Below, in pieces: positions 16,543 through 24,106 of a DNA stretch of 64,000 bases. The translations under genes were made by a program, and so were the position numbers. The stretch's first letter is position 1. The number at the start of each line of letters is the position of its first letter. The stretch lies in the NCBI GenBank assembly GCA_003056425.1, contig PYVY01000018.1, positions 29,808 to 93,807 on the forward strand, in the 5' to 3' direction. Origin of the DNA: Alteromonas indica (GTDB taxonomy: Bacteria > Pseudomonadota > Gammaproteobacteria > Enterobacterales > Alteromonadaceae). The notes under the pieces are model-generated. The model was not told where the DNA came from. It searched no databases and saw only the letters and a list, made by a program, of their open reading frames with translations.

Positions 16543-17922
16543 TTAAAAAACGATACTCAGCCCTGCCGCCAGAATAAATGCAATTGAACCGAGCAGGGTC
16601 TCCATTACCGTCCAGGTTTTCAGGGTCGTTTTTTCATCCATCCCTAATAGTCTTGAAACCAACCAGAACCCTGAGTCGTTGAAATGCGAAAGGACGGTAG
16701 CACCACCGGCGATAGCAATAACGATAAAGCACAGATCAAGCTCTGACAGTCCACTGGTGGCCGAGACTACAGGCGCCATCAGCGCGGCGGTCGTGGTGAG
16801 CGCCACGGTAGCTGAGCCTTGCGCTACCCGCAAACAGGTAGAAATGACGAACGCTGCCACAATCACCGGCATCCCCGAAGCAGAAAGCAGCTCAGCCAGC
16901 GCCTCGCCTATACCGGATGCCCGTAACACACCACCAAACATTCCCCCGGCGCCGGTTACCAAGATTACAGCACAAATCGGCGCTAGCGAGTCGGTACAAA
17001 GCTGTTCCATTTTTTGCTTGCCGAAGCGTCGCGTAAATAGCATTAGGCACAGCAGCAGGGTGATAAGCAGGGCCACCGGAGTTTTGCCTAGCATACGCAA
17101 TGTTTCTACCCAGCCACTTTCCCCTTCAAGATAGCCAGCCACCTGTAAACTGTTCAGACCGGTATCTAGAAAAATCAGACATACTGGTACCAGTAATATT
17201 GCCAGTACCGTACCAAATGCCGGAGGCGGCGCATTATCATCTGGTGAGTTATCCGCAGAGTCAAACAGCGCAGGCAGCGGAATATGGAAACGGTTGCCGG
17301 CATACAGGCCAAACAGGTAGGCCCCTAAGTACCAGGTGATTACTGCAATAATTAACCCTACCAGTAACAGTAACCCCATATCCGCCCCCAATAAATCAGA
17401 GGCTGCCACGGGTCCTGGATGCGGGGGCACAAATGCGTGCATTACAGCAAACGCGCCCGCGACGGGCAGGGCGTAGTGGAGTACCGAGCCGTTCACCCGC
17501 TTAGCAACGGTAAGCAAAATAGGCATAAGTACAATTAACCCGGCATCAAAAAAAATCGGAAAACCGAACATTAACGATGCGATACCAAGAGCGAGTGGCG
17601 CCCGTTTTTCGCCAAATCGGGCTATCAGGGTGTCTGCCAGCACGCGCGCACCACCGGTCTGTTCCAGAATTTTGCCAATCATACTGCCAAGGCCCACCAG
17701 CAACGCCACCGCCGCCAACGTAGAACCAAAACCCGACATCATGGTCGGTACCACATTTTCCGGCGATATACCTGCCACCAGCGCGGTACCCAGACTCACC
17801 AGTGTGAGCGCAGCGAAGGCATGCACTTTGAAAGAAATAATCAGCACCATTAGCGCCACAATGGCGCCTGCGCCCAGCATTAATAACGCAGTAGGATCCT
17901 GACTAATTGTTATTGCATCCAT
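16543..17922 (-). CDS. gntP: GntP-family gluconate:H+ symporter
   Basis: A 459-residue permease with 12 or more membrane segments. Family marks are GFGSTLAAVALLVGLGSMIGKILEQTGGA near the N-terminus (GSMIGKILE at its core), HAFVPPHPGPVA and LSHFNDSGFW. It imports gluconate or a related aldonate. It is divergent from gntK, and two GntR-like palindromes lie between the two starts. Substrate specificity within GntP (gluconate, idonate, fructuronate) rests on the gntK/gntR neighbours. Confidence 0.88.
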   Translation of the reverse strand: MDAITISQDPTALLMLGAGAIVALMVLIISFKVHAFAALTLVSLGTALVAGISPENVVPTMMSGFGSTLAAVALLVGLGSMIGKILEQTGGARVLADTLIARFGEKRAPLALGIASLMFGFPIFFDAGLIVLMPILLTVAKRVNGSVLHYALPVAGAFAVMHAFVPPHPGPVAASDLLGADMGLLLLVGLIIAVITWYLGAYLFGLYAGNRFHIPLPALFDSADNSPDDNAPPPAFGTVLAILLVPVCLIFLDTGLNSLQVAGYLEGESGWVETLRMLGKTPVALLITLLLCLMLFTRRFGKQKMEQLCTDSLAPICAVILVTGAGGMFGGVLRASGIGEALAELLSASGMPVIVAAFVISTCLRVAQGSATVALTTTAALMAPVVSATSGLSELDLCFIVIAIAGGATVLSHFNDSGFWLVSRLLGMDEKTTLKTWTVMETLLGSIAFILAAGLSIVF

Positions 17923-17956
17923 GAATTATCCTGTTTATGAATTCACAATCTGTTAA

Positions 17957-17982
17957 GTTACCGGTAACATGTTACCGATAAC
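17957..17982. promoter_or_regulatory. Double GntR-type operator between gntP and gntK
   Basis: GTTACCGGTAAC (17957-17968) is a perfect 12-base palindrome. GTTACCGATAAC (17971-17982) is one mismatch from it, 14 bases downstream. Both match the E. coli GntR operator core (ATGTTACC...). They sit in the divergent promoter region of gntP and gntK, so one repressor could silence both directions and gluconate would relieve it. Confidence 0.75.
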
Positions 17983-18054
17983 AGCGCATACGTAAACATC
18001 TTTTTAACAGTATTGGCTGAGTTTATCAAAAGGTTAACCATTGAGGGGCTTAAC

Positions 18055-18567
18055 ATGGAACACTGCAGTATTGTGGTAATGGGCGTGAGTGGCTCAGGAA
18101 AAAGTACCGTGGCCGAGGCATTAGCTAAAGCGTTGTCGGCAAAATTTATTGATGGCGATGATTTGCATCCGCGAGCAAACATAGTAAAAATGGCGGCGGG
18201 CAAGCCACTAAATGACGATGACCGGGCACCCTGGCTGGAGCGCATTAATGATGCCGTATTTAGCTTTACCAGCAAAAACGAAACCGGGGTCGTGGTGTGT
18301 TCAGCACTTAAAAAACGTTACCGGGACGCGATTAGAAAAGATAACCGCCAAGTGGTTTTTGTATTTCTTGAAGGTGACGCGGCGTTAATTGCCCAACGTA
18401 TGCAGCAGCGTCAGGGACATTTTATGAAGCCTGATATGCTGGCCAGTCAGTTTGCGGCACTGGAAACCCCAGCGGCAGATGAAACTGACTTTATTCAGGT
18501 TAATATCGCGCAACCGGTTGAGCAGTTGGTGGCGCGAATTATCGGTCTGCTTCCATGCGGTAAATAA
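18055..18567 (+). CDS. gntK: Gluconokinase
   Basis: A 170-residue kinase of the GntK/AroK-like P-loop group that makes 6-phosphogluconate from gluconate and ATP. The P-loop is MGVSGSGKST at residues 8-17; the substrate loop is DGDDLHPRANIVKMAAGKPL; the LID follows. Start ATG 18055 with GAGGGG upstream; an in-frame start at 18013 is less likely. It is divergent from gntP and convergent with gntR, 14 bases apart. The product feeds the Entner-Doudoroff route and Eda. Confidence 0.92.
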   Translation: MEHCSIVVMGVSGSGKSTVAEALAKALSAKFIDGDDLHPRANIVKMAAGKPLNDDDRAPWLERINDAVFSFTSKNETGVVVCSALKKRYRDAIRKDNRQVVFVFLEGDAALIAQRMQQRQGHFMKPDMLASQFAALETPAADETDFIQVNIAQPVEQLVARIIGLLPCGK

Positions 18568-18581
18568 AGTATATAGCGTCT

Positions 18582-19595
18582 TTAGGCCGAGTCTCCTGCT
18601 GTGAAATCAAACCCTACATCAATGGTCTTTTGCTTAATCGGTAGACCCGCCAGGGTATCCAGCAGCAACCGGGCGCTATGCTGGCCTATGTCGAAACGTG
18701 GGGTACGCACGCTGGTCAATGCGGGTGTGACGGTTTGCCCGATATCCAGCCCGTTGTAGCCAATAATGCGAATATCCTGTGGTACTTGCAGACCATAATC
18801 CAGACAACACAACATTGCCCCTACAGCCAGGTCGTCATTCGTACAAAAAATACCATCGGTGGTACCGTATTTCGCCAAAGATTCGTTCATCAGGTCGCGG
18901 CCTACCGAGAAACTGGATGACGCACTGGTTTCGATAACCATCGCCGTAAGACCTGCTTCATTGATGGCCGCATGATAGCCGTCACGGCGTAACAGGGTAC
19001 GGGTATCTAAGCGCGCAGCCAGGTACGCGATGTGCTCACAACCGGCGGAAATTAAACGGTTAACCGCAGTATAAGCCGCCTGGCGGTGATCTAGCCCTAC
19101 CGCCATATCAATAGGTGCGGGCGGAAGTTCCATGGCTTCTACTACAGGAATGCCTGCCTGGGCCAGCATTTGTAAGGTTCGTGGGGTGTGGTGGGTTTCG
19201 GTTAGGATCAATCCATCAACCTGATAAGACAACAGGGTGGCAATTTTTTCCTCCTCGGTGGCAGCATCATAGCCGGTATGGGCAAGCAAAGTATCATAGC
19301 CGCGCTCCCCGGTAATGCTTTCAATACCTTGAACCAGGCTGGCAAAGACCTGGTTAGATAACGACGGAATAACAATACCTATTGCCTTACTTGAGGCGCG
19401 CGAGAGCATTGACGGCGCTCGGTTCTGAATATACCCAAGGGTGTCGATGGCTTCCGCTATTTTTTGCCGGGTTGCCTGTGCCACGGAACCGGGATTACGC
19501 ATATAGCGTGAGACGGTCATCTTGGTGACTCCCACCTGCGTGGCAATATCCTGTAGAGAAACGCGTTTAGTCCGCGCTGAAGGGGTGGTCGACAT
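18582..19595 (-). CDS. gntR: GntR-like LacI-family repressor of gluconate genes
   Basis: A 337-residue LacI/GalR regulator. The N-terminal helix-turn-helix and hinge helix are SLQDIATQVGVTKMTVSRYM and AEAIDTLGYIQN; the rest is a periplasmic-binding-like effector domain. Its position beside gntK and the GntR-type palindromes at gntPK and in front of its own gene support the name (the E. coli GntR itself is a LacI-family protein). It likely represses gntP and gntK until gluconate binds, and its own gene through the sites at 19622-19762. Confidence 0.85.
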   Translation of the reverse strand: MSTTPSARTKRVSLQDIATQVGVTKMTVSRYMRNPGSVAQATRQKIAEAIDTLGYIQNRAPSMLSRASSKAIGIVIPSLSNQVFASLVQGIESITGERGYDTLLAHTGYDAATEEEKIATLLSYQVDGLILTETHHTPRTLQMLAQAGIPVVEAMELPPAPIDMAVGLDHRQAAYTAVNRLISAGCEHIAYLAARLDTRTLLRRDGYHAAINEAGLTAMVIETSASSSFSVGRDLMNESLAKYGTTDGIFCTNDDLAVGAMLCCLDYGLQVPQDIRIIGYNGLDIGQTVTPALTSVRTPRFDIGQHSARLLLDTLAGLPIKQKTIDVGFDFTAGDSA

Positions 19596-19621
19596 AATAG
19601 AGCAACAAAAAGGAAAACCTG

Positions 19622-19673
19622 AATGTTACAGGTAACATTCCAATCTTGCCAGCGAAATGTTATTTGTAACATT
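19622..19673. promoter_or_regulatory. Pair of GntR-like palindromes upstream of gntR
   Basis: AATGTTACAGGTAACATT (19622-19639) is a palindrome with a 2-base centre. AATGTTATTTGTAACATT (19656-19673) is the same outer sequence with two changed inner bases. They are 34 bases apart centre to centre, and begin 27 bases from the gntR start. They share the GTTAC/GTAAC halves of the gntPK operators, pointing to autoregulation. Confidence 0.7.
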
Positions 19674-19688
19674 GCAAAAGCACTGTGT

Positions 19689-19762
19689 TGTTACAGTAAT
19701 ATACCCTGGCCTCTGATAGCTATCGACTCCAGCGTTTATGATTATCGTATGTTACTGTAACA
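19689..19762. promoter_or_regulatory. Two further GntR-like half-palindrome sites
   Basis: TGTTACAGTAATA (19689-19701) and TGTTACTGTAACA (19750-19762, a perfect palindrome around one base) lie further upstream of gntR. Their odd centre spacing differs from the sites at 19622-19673, so they may be weaker or serve another LacI-type protein. Confidence 0.5.
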
Positions 19763-19799
19763 GTGCTCATCGTCGCCGGTACCCAGCCACTATTTTTGA

Positions 19800-21251
19800 C
19801 TATAGCTGTTGAAGCAGATGACTATAGAAAGTAACTGCGCTACGCATATTCTGATGGCTGACATGCTCATCCATACCGTGAAAACCAGCTAAGTCTTCAG
19901 GAGTAATTACCATTGGCGTAAAGCGGTAGGATTGGGTAATGGTAGAATAATAATGGCTATCAGTAGCGGCAATAGTCAGGCCCGGGGTAATGATAGCGCG
20001 GGGGAAGACCTGGGCTGTAGCATTCTGTAATGCCGTAAATCCCGGACCGTCCGCCTTGGCAATAGTAGAAGGTTCAAACGCTTCTTCAATGTTAATGATA
20101 ATCAATTCGTCATTTACTGCCTGCGTCACCCACCGCACTACGCTGTCGACGGAGTCACGGGGGTGAAGCCTGAAATTAATTTTCGCCGTGGCAGTATCGG
20201 GTAAAACATTGGCTTTTATACTGCCTTTTAACATAGTGGCGGCGGTAGTGGTTCGCAGCATCGCATTACCGCTGGCACCATTACTCACCACGTGTTCAAT
20301 TACGGGTTTAAATAGCCAGGTATTGGCGAACAAGAACCGTTTAGAAAAATCCATATGCTGGGCAATATTGGAATACATCGTGGCGGTGACTCCTTCAAGC
20401 GCGCCGGGTACCGGTGCTTGTTGGACATTGATAATTGCTTGCGCTAAACGCGTTACCGCGGTTTCGCTAGGAGGCATAGAGCTATGACCGCCTTCACCTT
20501 TAGCCACCAGCTCCAAGGTTAAGAAGCCTTTCTCTGCTACATTAATGCTGGCCACCGGTTTGTCGATACCCGGTACCAAGCCATCCAACACAAACGACCC
20601 CTCGTCCAGTGACCAGGCCAGCTTAATTTGTTTTTGCCTGAAATAATCAGTGACCGCGTTTGCGCCCCGTTCACCACCGACTTCCTCATCATGGGTTAGC
20701 GCGATGTATACATCTGCGCCAGGCGTAGAATGATTTTTGATGGCGTGCTCTACACTTTCCATCAAGGCCACTACTGAACCCTTATCGTCAAGCGCCCCGC
20801 GCCCCCATACTGCCTGTTCGGTGACCGTCCCGGCAAAAGGGGGATATTGCCACTGACTGAGTGTGTCAGGGTTAACCGGCACTACATCATAATGCGCCGA
20901 AAGCAGCACGGGCTGGGCGGATTTATCGCTACCGGGCCAGCGATAAAGTAACGTAAATTCATTGAGGCGGGTAAGCTGGGCGTGTTGATGCACCAATGGA
21001 TAACTGGATTGCAGCCACTTACCAAAGGCCGTAAAGGCAGCCCGGGTTTGGGAGTCAGGTTCTTCGGTAGATAATGTTTTTATTTGTATGGCTTCGGATA
21101 GATGCGCGAGAACCTGGGGAAGCTCGGGTACTGAGACTTGGCGGGTGGTAACGGTATCGGTCGCCTCCGGCGTAAATAAGAATGTCCGTATAAGCATGAT
21201 CAGCAATAAACCGATAAACCCCAATACAATCCCTGTTCCAAACTTTTTCAC
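19800..21251 (-). CDS. M20-family metallopeptidase with N-terminal anchor
   Basis: A 483-residue zinc peptidase of the CPS1/PM20D1-like M20 group. One membrane helix (residues 7-27) places the enzyme in the periplasm, tethered to the inner membrane. Zinc and catalytic residues: H120 and D122 in SAHYDVVP, D155 in GRGALDDKG, E189 and E190 in HDEEVGG, with a last histidine near the C-terminus in HGMDEHVS. A dimerisation domain sits between residues about 245 and 360 (GHSSMPP motif). Probably cleaves N-acyl amino acids or dipeptides. It is a single gene with no operon partner. Confidence 0.85.
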   Translation of the reverse strand: MKKFGTGIVLGFIGLLLIMLIRTFLFTPEATDTVTTRQVSVPELPQVLAHLSEAIQIKTLSTEEPDSQTRAAFTAFGKWLQSSYPLVHQHAQLTRLNEFTLLYRWPGSDKSAQPVLLSAHYDVVPVNPDTLSQWQYPPFAGTVTEQAVWGRGALDDKGSVVALMESVEHAIKNHSTPGADVYIALTHDEEVGGERGANAVTDYFRQKQIKLAWSLDEGSFVLDGLVPGIDKPVASINVAEKGFLTLELVAKGEGGHSSMPPSETAVTRLAQAIINVQQAPVPGALEGVTATMYSNIAQHMDFSKRFLFANTWLFKPVIEHVVSNGASGNAMLRTTTAATMLKGSIKANVLPDTATAKINFRLHPRDSVDSVVRWVTQAVNDELIIINIEEAFEPSTIAKADGPGFTALQNATAQVFPRAIITPGLTIAATDSHYYSTITQSYRFTPMVITPEDLAGFHGMDEHVSHQNMRSAVTFYSHLLQQL

Positions 21252-21410
21252 AACGTATTCCTAAACAGTTACGGCGGCAACGCCCATGCCAATATCCAAT
21301 AAACTAACCTGTTTGACAGTATTTGCAATGGCTAAACGTAAAGGGGGTGTGAATTATCAATCGGTAACTATACACTGCCATTATGTTGTAGCCGTACTTT
21401 GTCCAGCGTA

Positions 21411-22601
21411 ATGCAATCTATTGAAAATAAACCTGTTCCCTATACCCGCTTGTCTGCCTATTACTTTTTTGGCTGCGCCTTGTACGGAGCAATGTTGCCT
21501 TACTGGATTTTATGGATGCGGGATAAAGGGTATAGCGCGGTAGAAATTGGTAGCGTGACTTCCGCCCAGATTATTATGACGGTGGTGGGCACGTACGTGT
21601 TCGGCGCTTTGAGCGACAAGACAGGCAAACCGCTAACGATGGTAAGAATTGGCGTGTTACTTGCCGTAATGGTTTTTGCCGCTATTTTTTGGGCTGCCGA
21701 TCACTATCTGGGAGTCATGCTGATACTGGCTGGTAGTAGCTTTTTCTGGCAAGGCGTCAACGCGCAGTTTGAAGTTATCACTTTACGGCATCTTGGCCGG
21801 TTCAAAGCTAATTACAGTTTAATCCGACTGGTTGGTTCGGTGGGCTTTGTACTGAGTGTCTGGGGTACGGGACACCTTCTGGAGTGGGCGAGCATCGACT
21901 TACTGCCCGCTATTATTTTGCTGTTAATGGTTTTGCTGCTGGGTATGGCATTGGTTAATTACGGCGGCGAGGTCAGGCTGAGCGCTTCGCAGCCACCCGC
22001 TTTATTGCCGCATTTAGCCCAGCCACTGGTGGTCATGGCCATCGCTATCTTTTTTCTGTCTAATCTGAGCCACGGCAGCTATTACGGTTTCTTCAGTCTT
22101 TATTTGGAAGAACAGGGCTATAGCCAGGGCGCAATTGGCAATTTATGGTCAGTGGCCGTGGTATTTGAACTGGCCATGTTTGCCTTAATGCCACTGATGC
22201 TCAGGCACTTCAGCTATAGTCATATTTTGTTAATCAGCCTCACTATGACGGTGCTTCGATGGGCGGTCATGGCAGGAGAACCCCAATCGTGGTGGGCATT
22301 AGCCTTTATACAGGTATTACACGGTTTTTCTTTTAGCTGGGTTCACAGCGTGGGTATCTTGCTGTTTAAACAATTGTTTAGCGGCGCCCTTGAAGGGCGG
22401 GGGCAGGCATTATTTGCCGGCGGCTGTGCAGCTGCCGGCCAGGCTGTAGGTATTGCGCTGGCTGGTTATCTTTGGCACCTGGGGCCAGCGCTTACCTTTA
22501 TCATAAGCGCACTGGCTGCTCTGGTCGCGCTTATAGTTACCGTCTTGCTCATCACTGGGCGGACGGGACAGCGGTTGCAGTCCCTTACCCGCCAGGTCTA
22601 A
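21411..22601 (+). CDS. MFS transporter of the LacY/HcaT-like group
   Basis: A 396-residue, 12-helix major facilitator of the MFS_1-like group (PF12832), which includes the 3-phenylpropionate and nucleoside/lactose type carriers. The helix 1 motif is YFFGCALYGAMLPYWILWM and the helix 2-3 loop is GALSDKTGKP. I take the ATG at 21411; an in-frame TTG exists at 21399 and neither has a strong ribosome binding site. It converges on the LacI gene at 22639. The sugar or acid carried is unknown. Confidence 0.75.
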   Translation: MQSIENKPVPYTRLSAYYFFGCALYGAMLPYWILWMRDKGYSAVEIGSVTSAQIIMTVVGTYVFGALSDKTGKPLTMVRIGVLLAVMVFAAIFWAADHYLGVMLILAGSSFFWQGVNAQFEVITLRHLGRFKANYSLIRLVGSVGFVLSVWGTGHLLEWASIDLLPAIILLLMVLLLGMALVNYGGEVRLSASQPPALLPHLAQPLVVMAIAIFFLSNLSHGSYYGFFSLYLEEQGYSQGAIGNLWSVAVVFELAMFALMPLMLRHFSYSHILLISLTMTVLRWAVMAGEPQSWWALAFIQVLHGFSFSWVHSVGILLFKQLFSGALEGRGQALFAGGCAAAGQAVGIALAGYLWHLGPALTFIISALAALVALIVTVLLITGRTGQRLQSLTRQV

Positions 22602-22638
22602 TGAACTCCTTGGCCCCGCTTTTCTATCCAGGGATAGA

Positions 22639-23670
22639 CTAAGCTGGCTTACCGGTGCTTTTACGTATAATCAGCCGATGGGCCAGCACATTTTCATTAC
22701 TAGGGGGGCGCTCGCCTTCAATCAGGTCTATCAGTAAGGTTGCAGCAGTGCTACCGATTTGTTCCAGTGGTTGTGCCACCGTCGTTAAGGGCGGAGAGGT
22801 ATATTCGCCCAAAGCTATACCATCCACGCTGATCACAGAAATGTCCTGCGGCACCTGATAACCTAACTCCCGCAGTGCATGCAATGCCCCAAACGCGGCC
22901 AGATCGCCAAAGCAGAAAATCGCCGTTGGTCGTTCGCGCCACTGCATCAGGGCGCGGGCGCCCAGATCACCTGACGCCATTGAATAGTCGCCGTGGTAAA
23001 CCCAATTGGTATTAACCGTTAACTGCTGCTGTTGTAATGCATCAGTGAAGCCCCGCATACGCTGATCGCTACTATCCAGTCCACCCGGACCGGCCAATGC
23101 GGCAATGCGGGTATGCCCCAGGTTCAATAAATGTTCCGTAGCTTGTTTGCCAATTTGATAATTATTCACGCCCACTTTAATAATTTCTGGCAGGTCGCAA
23201 AATTCTGATGCATTCACAATGGGTGGTAAACGGCGCACATCGCCCCCCACGCTGGCTAAATCAAATGGGATACGAGCTGAATTAGTAATAATGCCATCTA
23301 CCTGCCGGGTATGCACCATTGCGGCGAAGGTGCGTTCCAGGTCAGGATTGTCCTGAGTATCGTTCAAAATAACCGAATAACCCCGCCGCATTGCGGTTTG
23401 TTCAATACTTCGCACCACTGGCGCAAAATAGGGATTAGTAATATCGGGTAGCATCACGGCGATATGTTTGGAGCGACCCTGTCGCAGACTTGAGGCCAGC
23501 TTGTTCGGGGTATAGCCCAGTTCCGCTACGACCTCCAACACCTTATCCCGTGTTTTAGCAGACACCCGCTGCGGATTGTTCAGAGCCCGCGATACGGTGG
23601 CTTTGCAAACCCCGGCACGGCGGGCAATATCTTGCATTGCCACTGCATCGTTAAGGCTTTTTACTGCCAT
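22639..23670 (-). CDS. LacI-family repressor of the TonB receptor/GH144 locus
   Basis: A 343-residue LacI/GalR regulator with the helix-turn-helix AMQDIARRAGVCKATVSRAL and hinge VAELGYTPNKLASSLRQGR, then the sugar-binding core with HTRIAALAGP. AAGAGG lies 6 bases before the ATG at 23670; upstream in-frame starts to 23712 lack a site. It is divergent from the receptor. The palindrome GAAACCGATTTC occurs once in front of each gene, so it likely represses the receptor operon and itself, released by a glucan-derived oligosaccharide. The effector is inference. Confidence 0.83.
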   Translation of the reverse strand: MAVKSLNDAVAMQDIARRAGVCKATVSRALNNPQRVSAKTRDKVLEVVAELGYTPNKLASSLRQGRSKHIAVMLPDITNPYFAPVVRSIEQTAMRRGYSVILNDTQDNPDLERTFAAMVHTRQVDGIITNSARIPFDLASVGGDVRRLPPIVNASEFCDLPEIIKVGVNNYQIGKQATEHLLNLGHTRIAALAGPGGLDSSDQRMRGFTDALQQQQLTVNTNWVYHGDYSMASGDLGARALMQWRERPTAIFCFGDLAAFGALHALRELGYQVPQDISVISVDGIALGEYTSPPLTTVAQPLEQIGSTAATLLIDLIEGERPPSNENVLAHRLIIRKSTGKPA

Positions 23671-23742
23671 ATTTGCCTCTTGTTCATATTCATAAACGTG
23701 GATGCCACGCACCCCGCTAAAGCATTAACAGGCATGATAGTG

Positions 23743-23754
23743 GAAATCGGTTTC
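23743..23754. promoter_or_regulatory. LacI-family operator, copy 1 (regulator side)
   Basis: GAAATCGGTTTC (reads GAAACCGATTTC on the minus strand) at 23743-23754, in the stretch upstream of the LacI gene. The flanks TG...AT are shared with copy 2 at 23981, giving 16 identical bases. This fits autoregulation. Confidence 0.7.
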
Positions 23755-23945
23755 ATTGGCCATAGTTCGGATATTCTCTTTTTTTCATAAATGTAAAAAT
23801 ATTTAGTTAAATACAAAAAATTTATTGATTTTTTAGCGCCATTTCTAAATTTATAACTAACTGATAAATAAAGAATGTAACCCATTTCATCAAACCAGAT
23901 AACCCATATATTCAATTTTGCCAATAAAACGTTAATGGTTTGTTA

Positions 23946-23974
23946 TTGACTTTGCACTTTAGTCTAATTACATT
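23946..23974 (+). promoter_or_regulatory. Promoter of the TonB receptor gene
   Basis: TTGACT (23946-23951) and TACATT (23969-23974) are spaced by 17 bases. The LacI-type operator at 23981-23992 begins 6 bases after the -10, over the expected transcription start, so bound repressor would block initiation. Confidence 0.65.
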
Positions 23975-23980
23975 AATTTG

Positions 23981-23992
23981 GAAATCGGTTTC
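23981..23992. promoter_or_regulatory. LacI-family operator, copy 2 (receptor side)
   Basis: GAAATCGGTTTC at 23981-23992, identical to copy 1 with the same outer bases. It lies just after the receptor promoter. The two copies are 238 bases apart, a distance that would allow loop formation. Confidence 0.75.
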
Positions 23993-24106
23993 ATCAAGCA
24001 GGCGTTAAGATCTGCTAATAAAAACAAATAACCAACGTTGTGGCATGTCGCCTGTAAAACCACGCAATAGTGGGGTAGCAGCGCCACAAGGACACTGGAG
24101 ATACAG

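Noticed and set aside
16679..17339. Plus-strand ORFs inside gntP, and similar long antisense frames in other genes
   Set aside because: They are shadows of strongly supported genes on the other strand and have no ribosome binding site or recognisable product.
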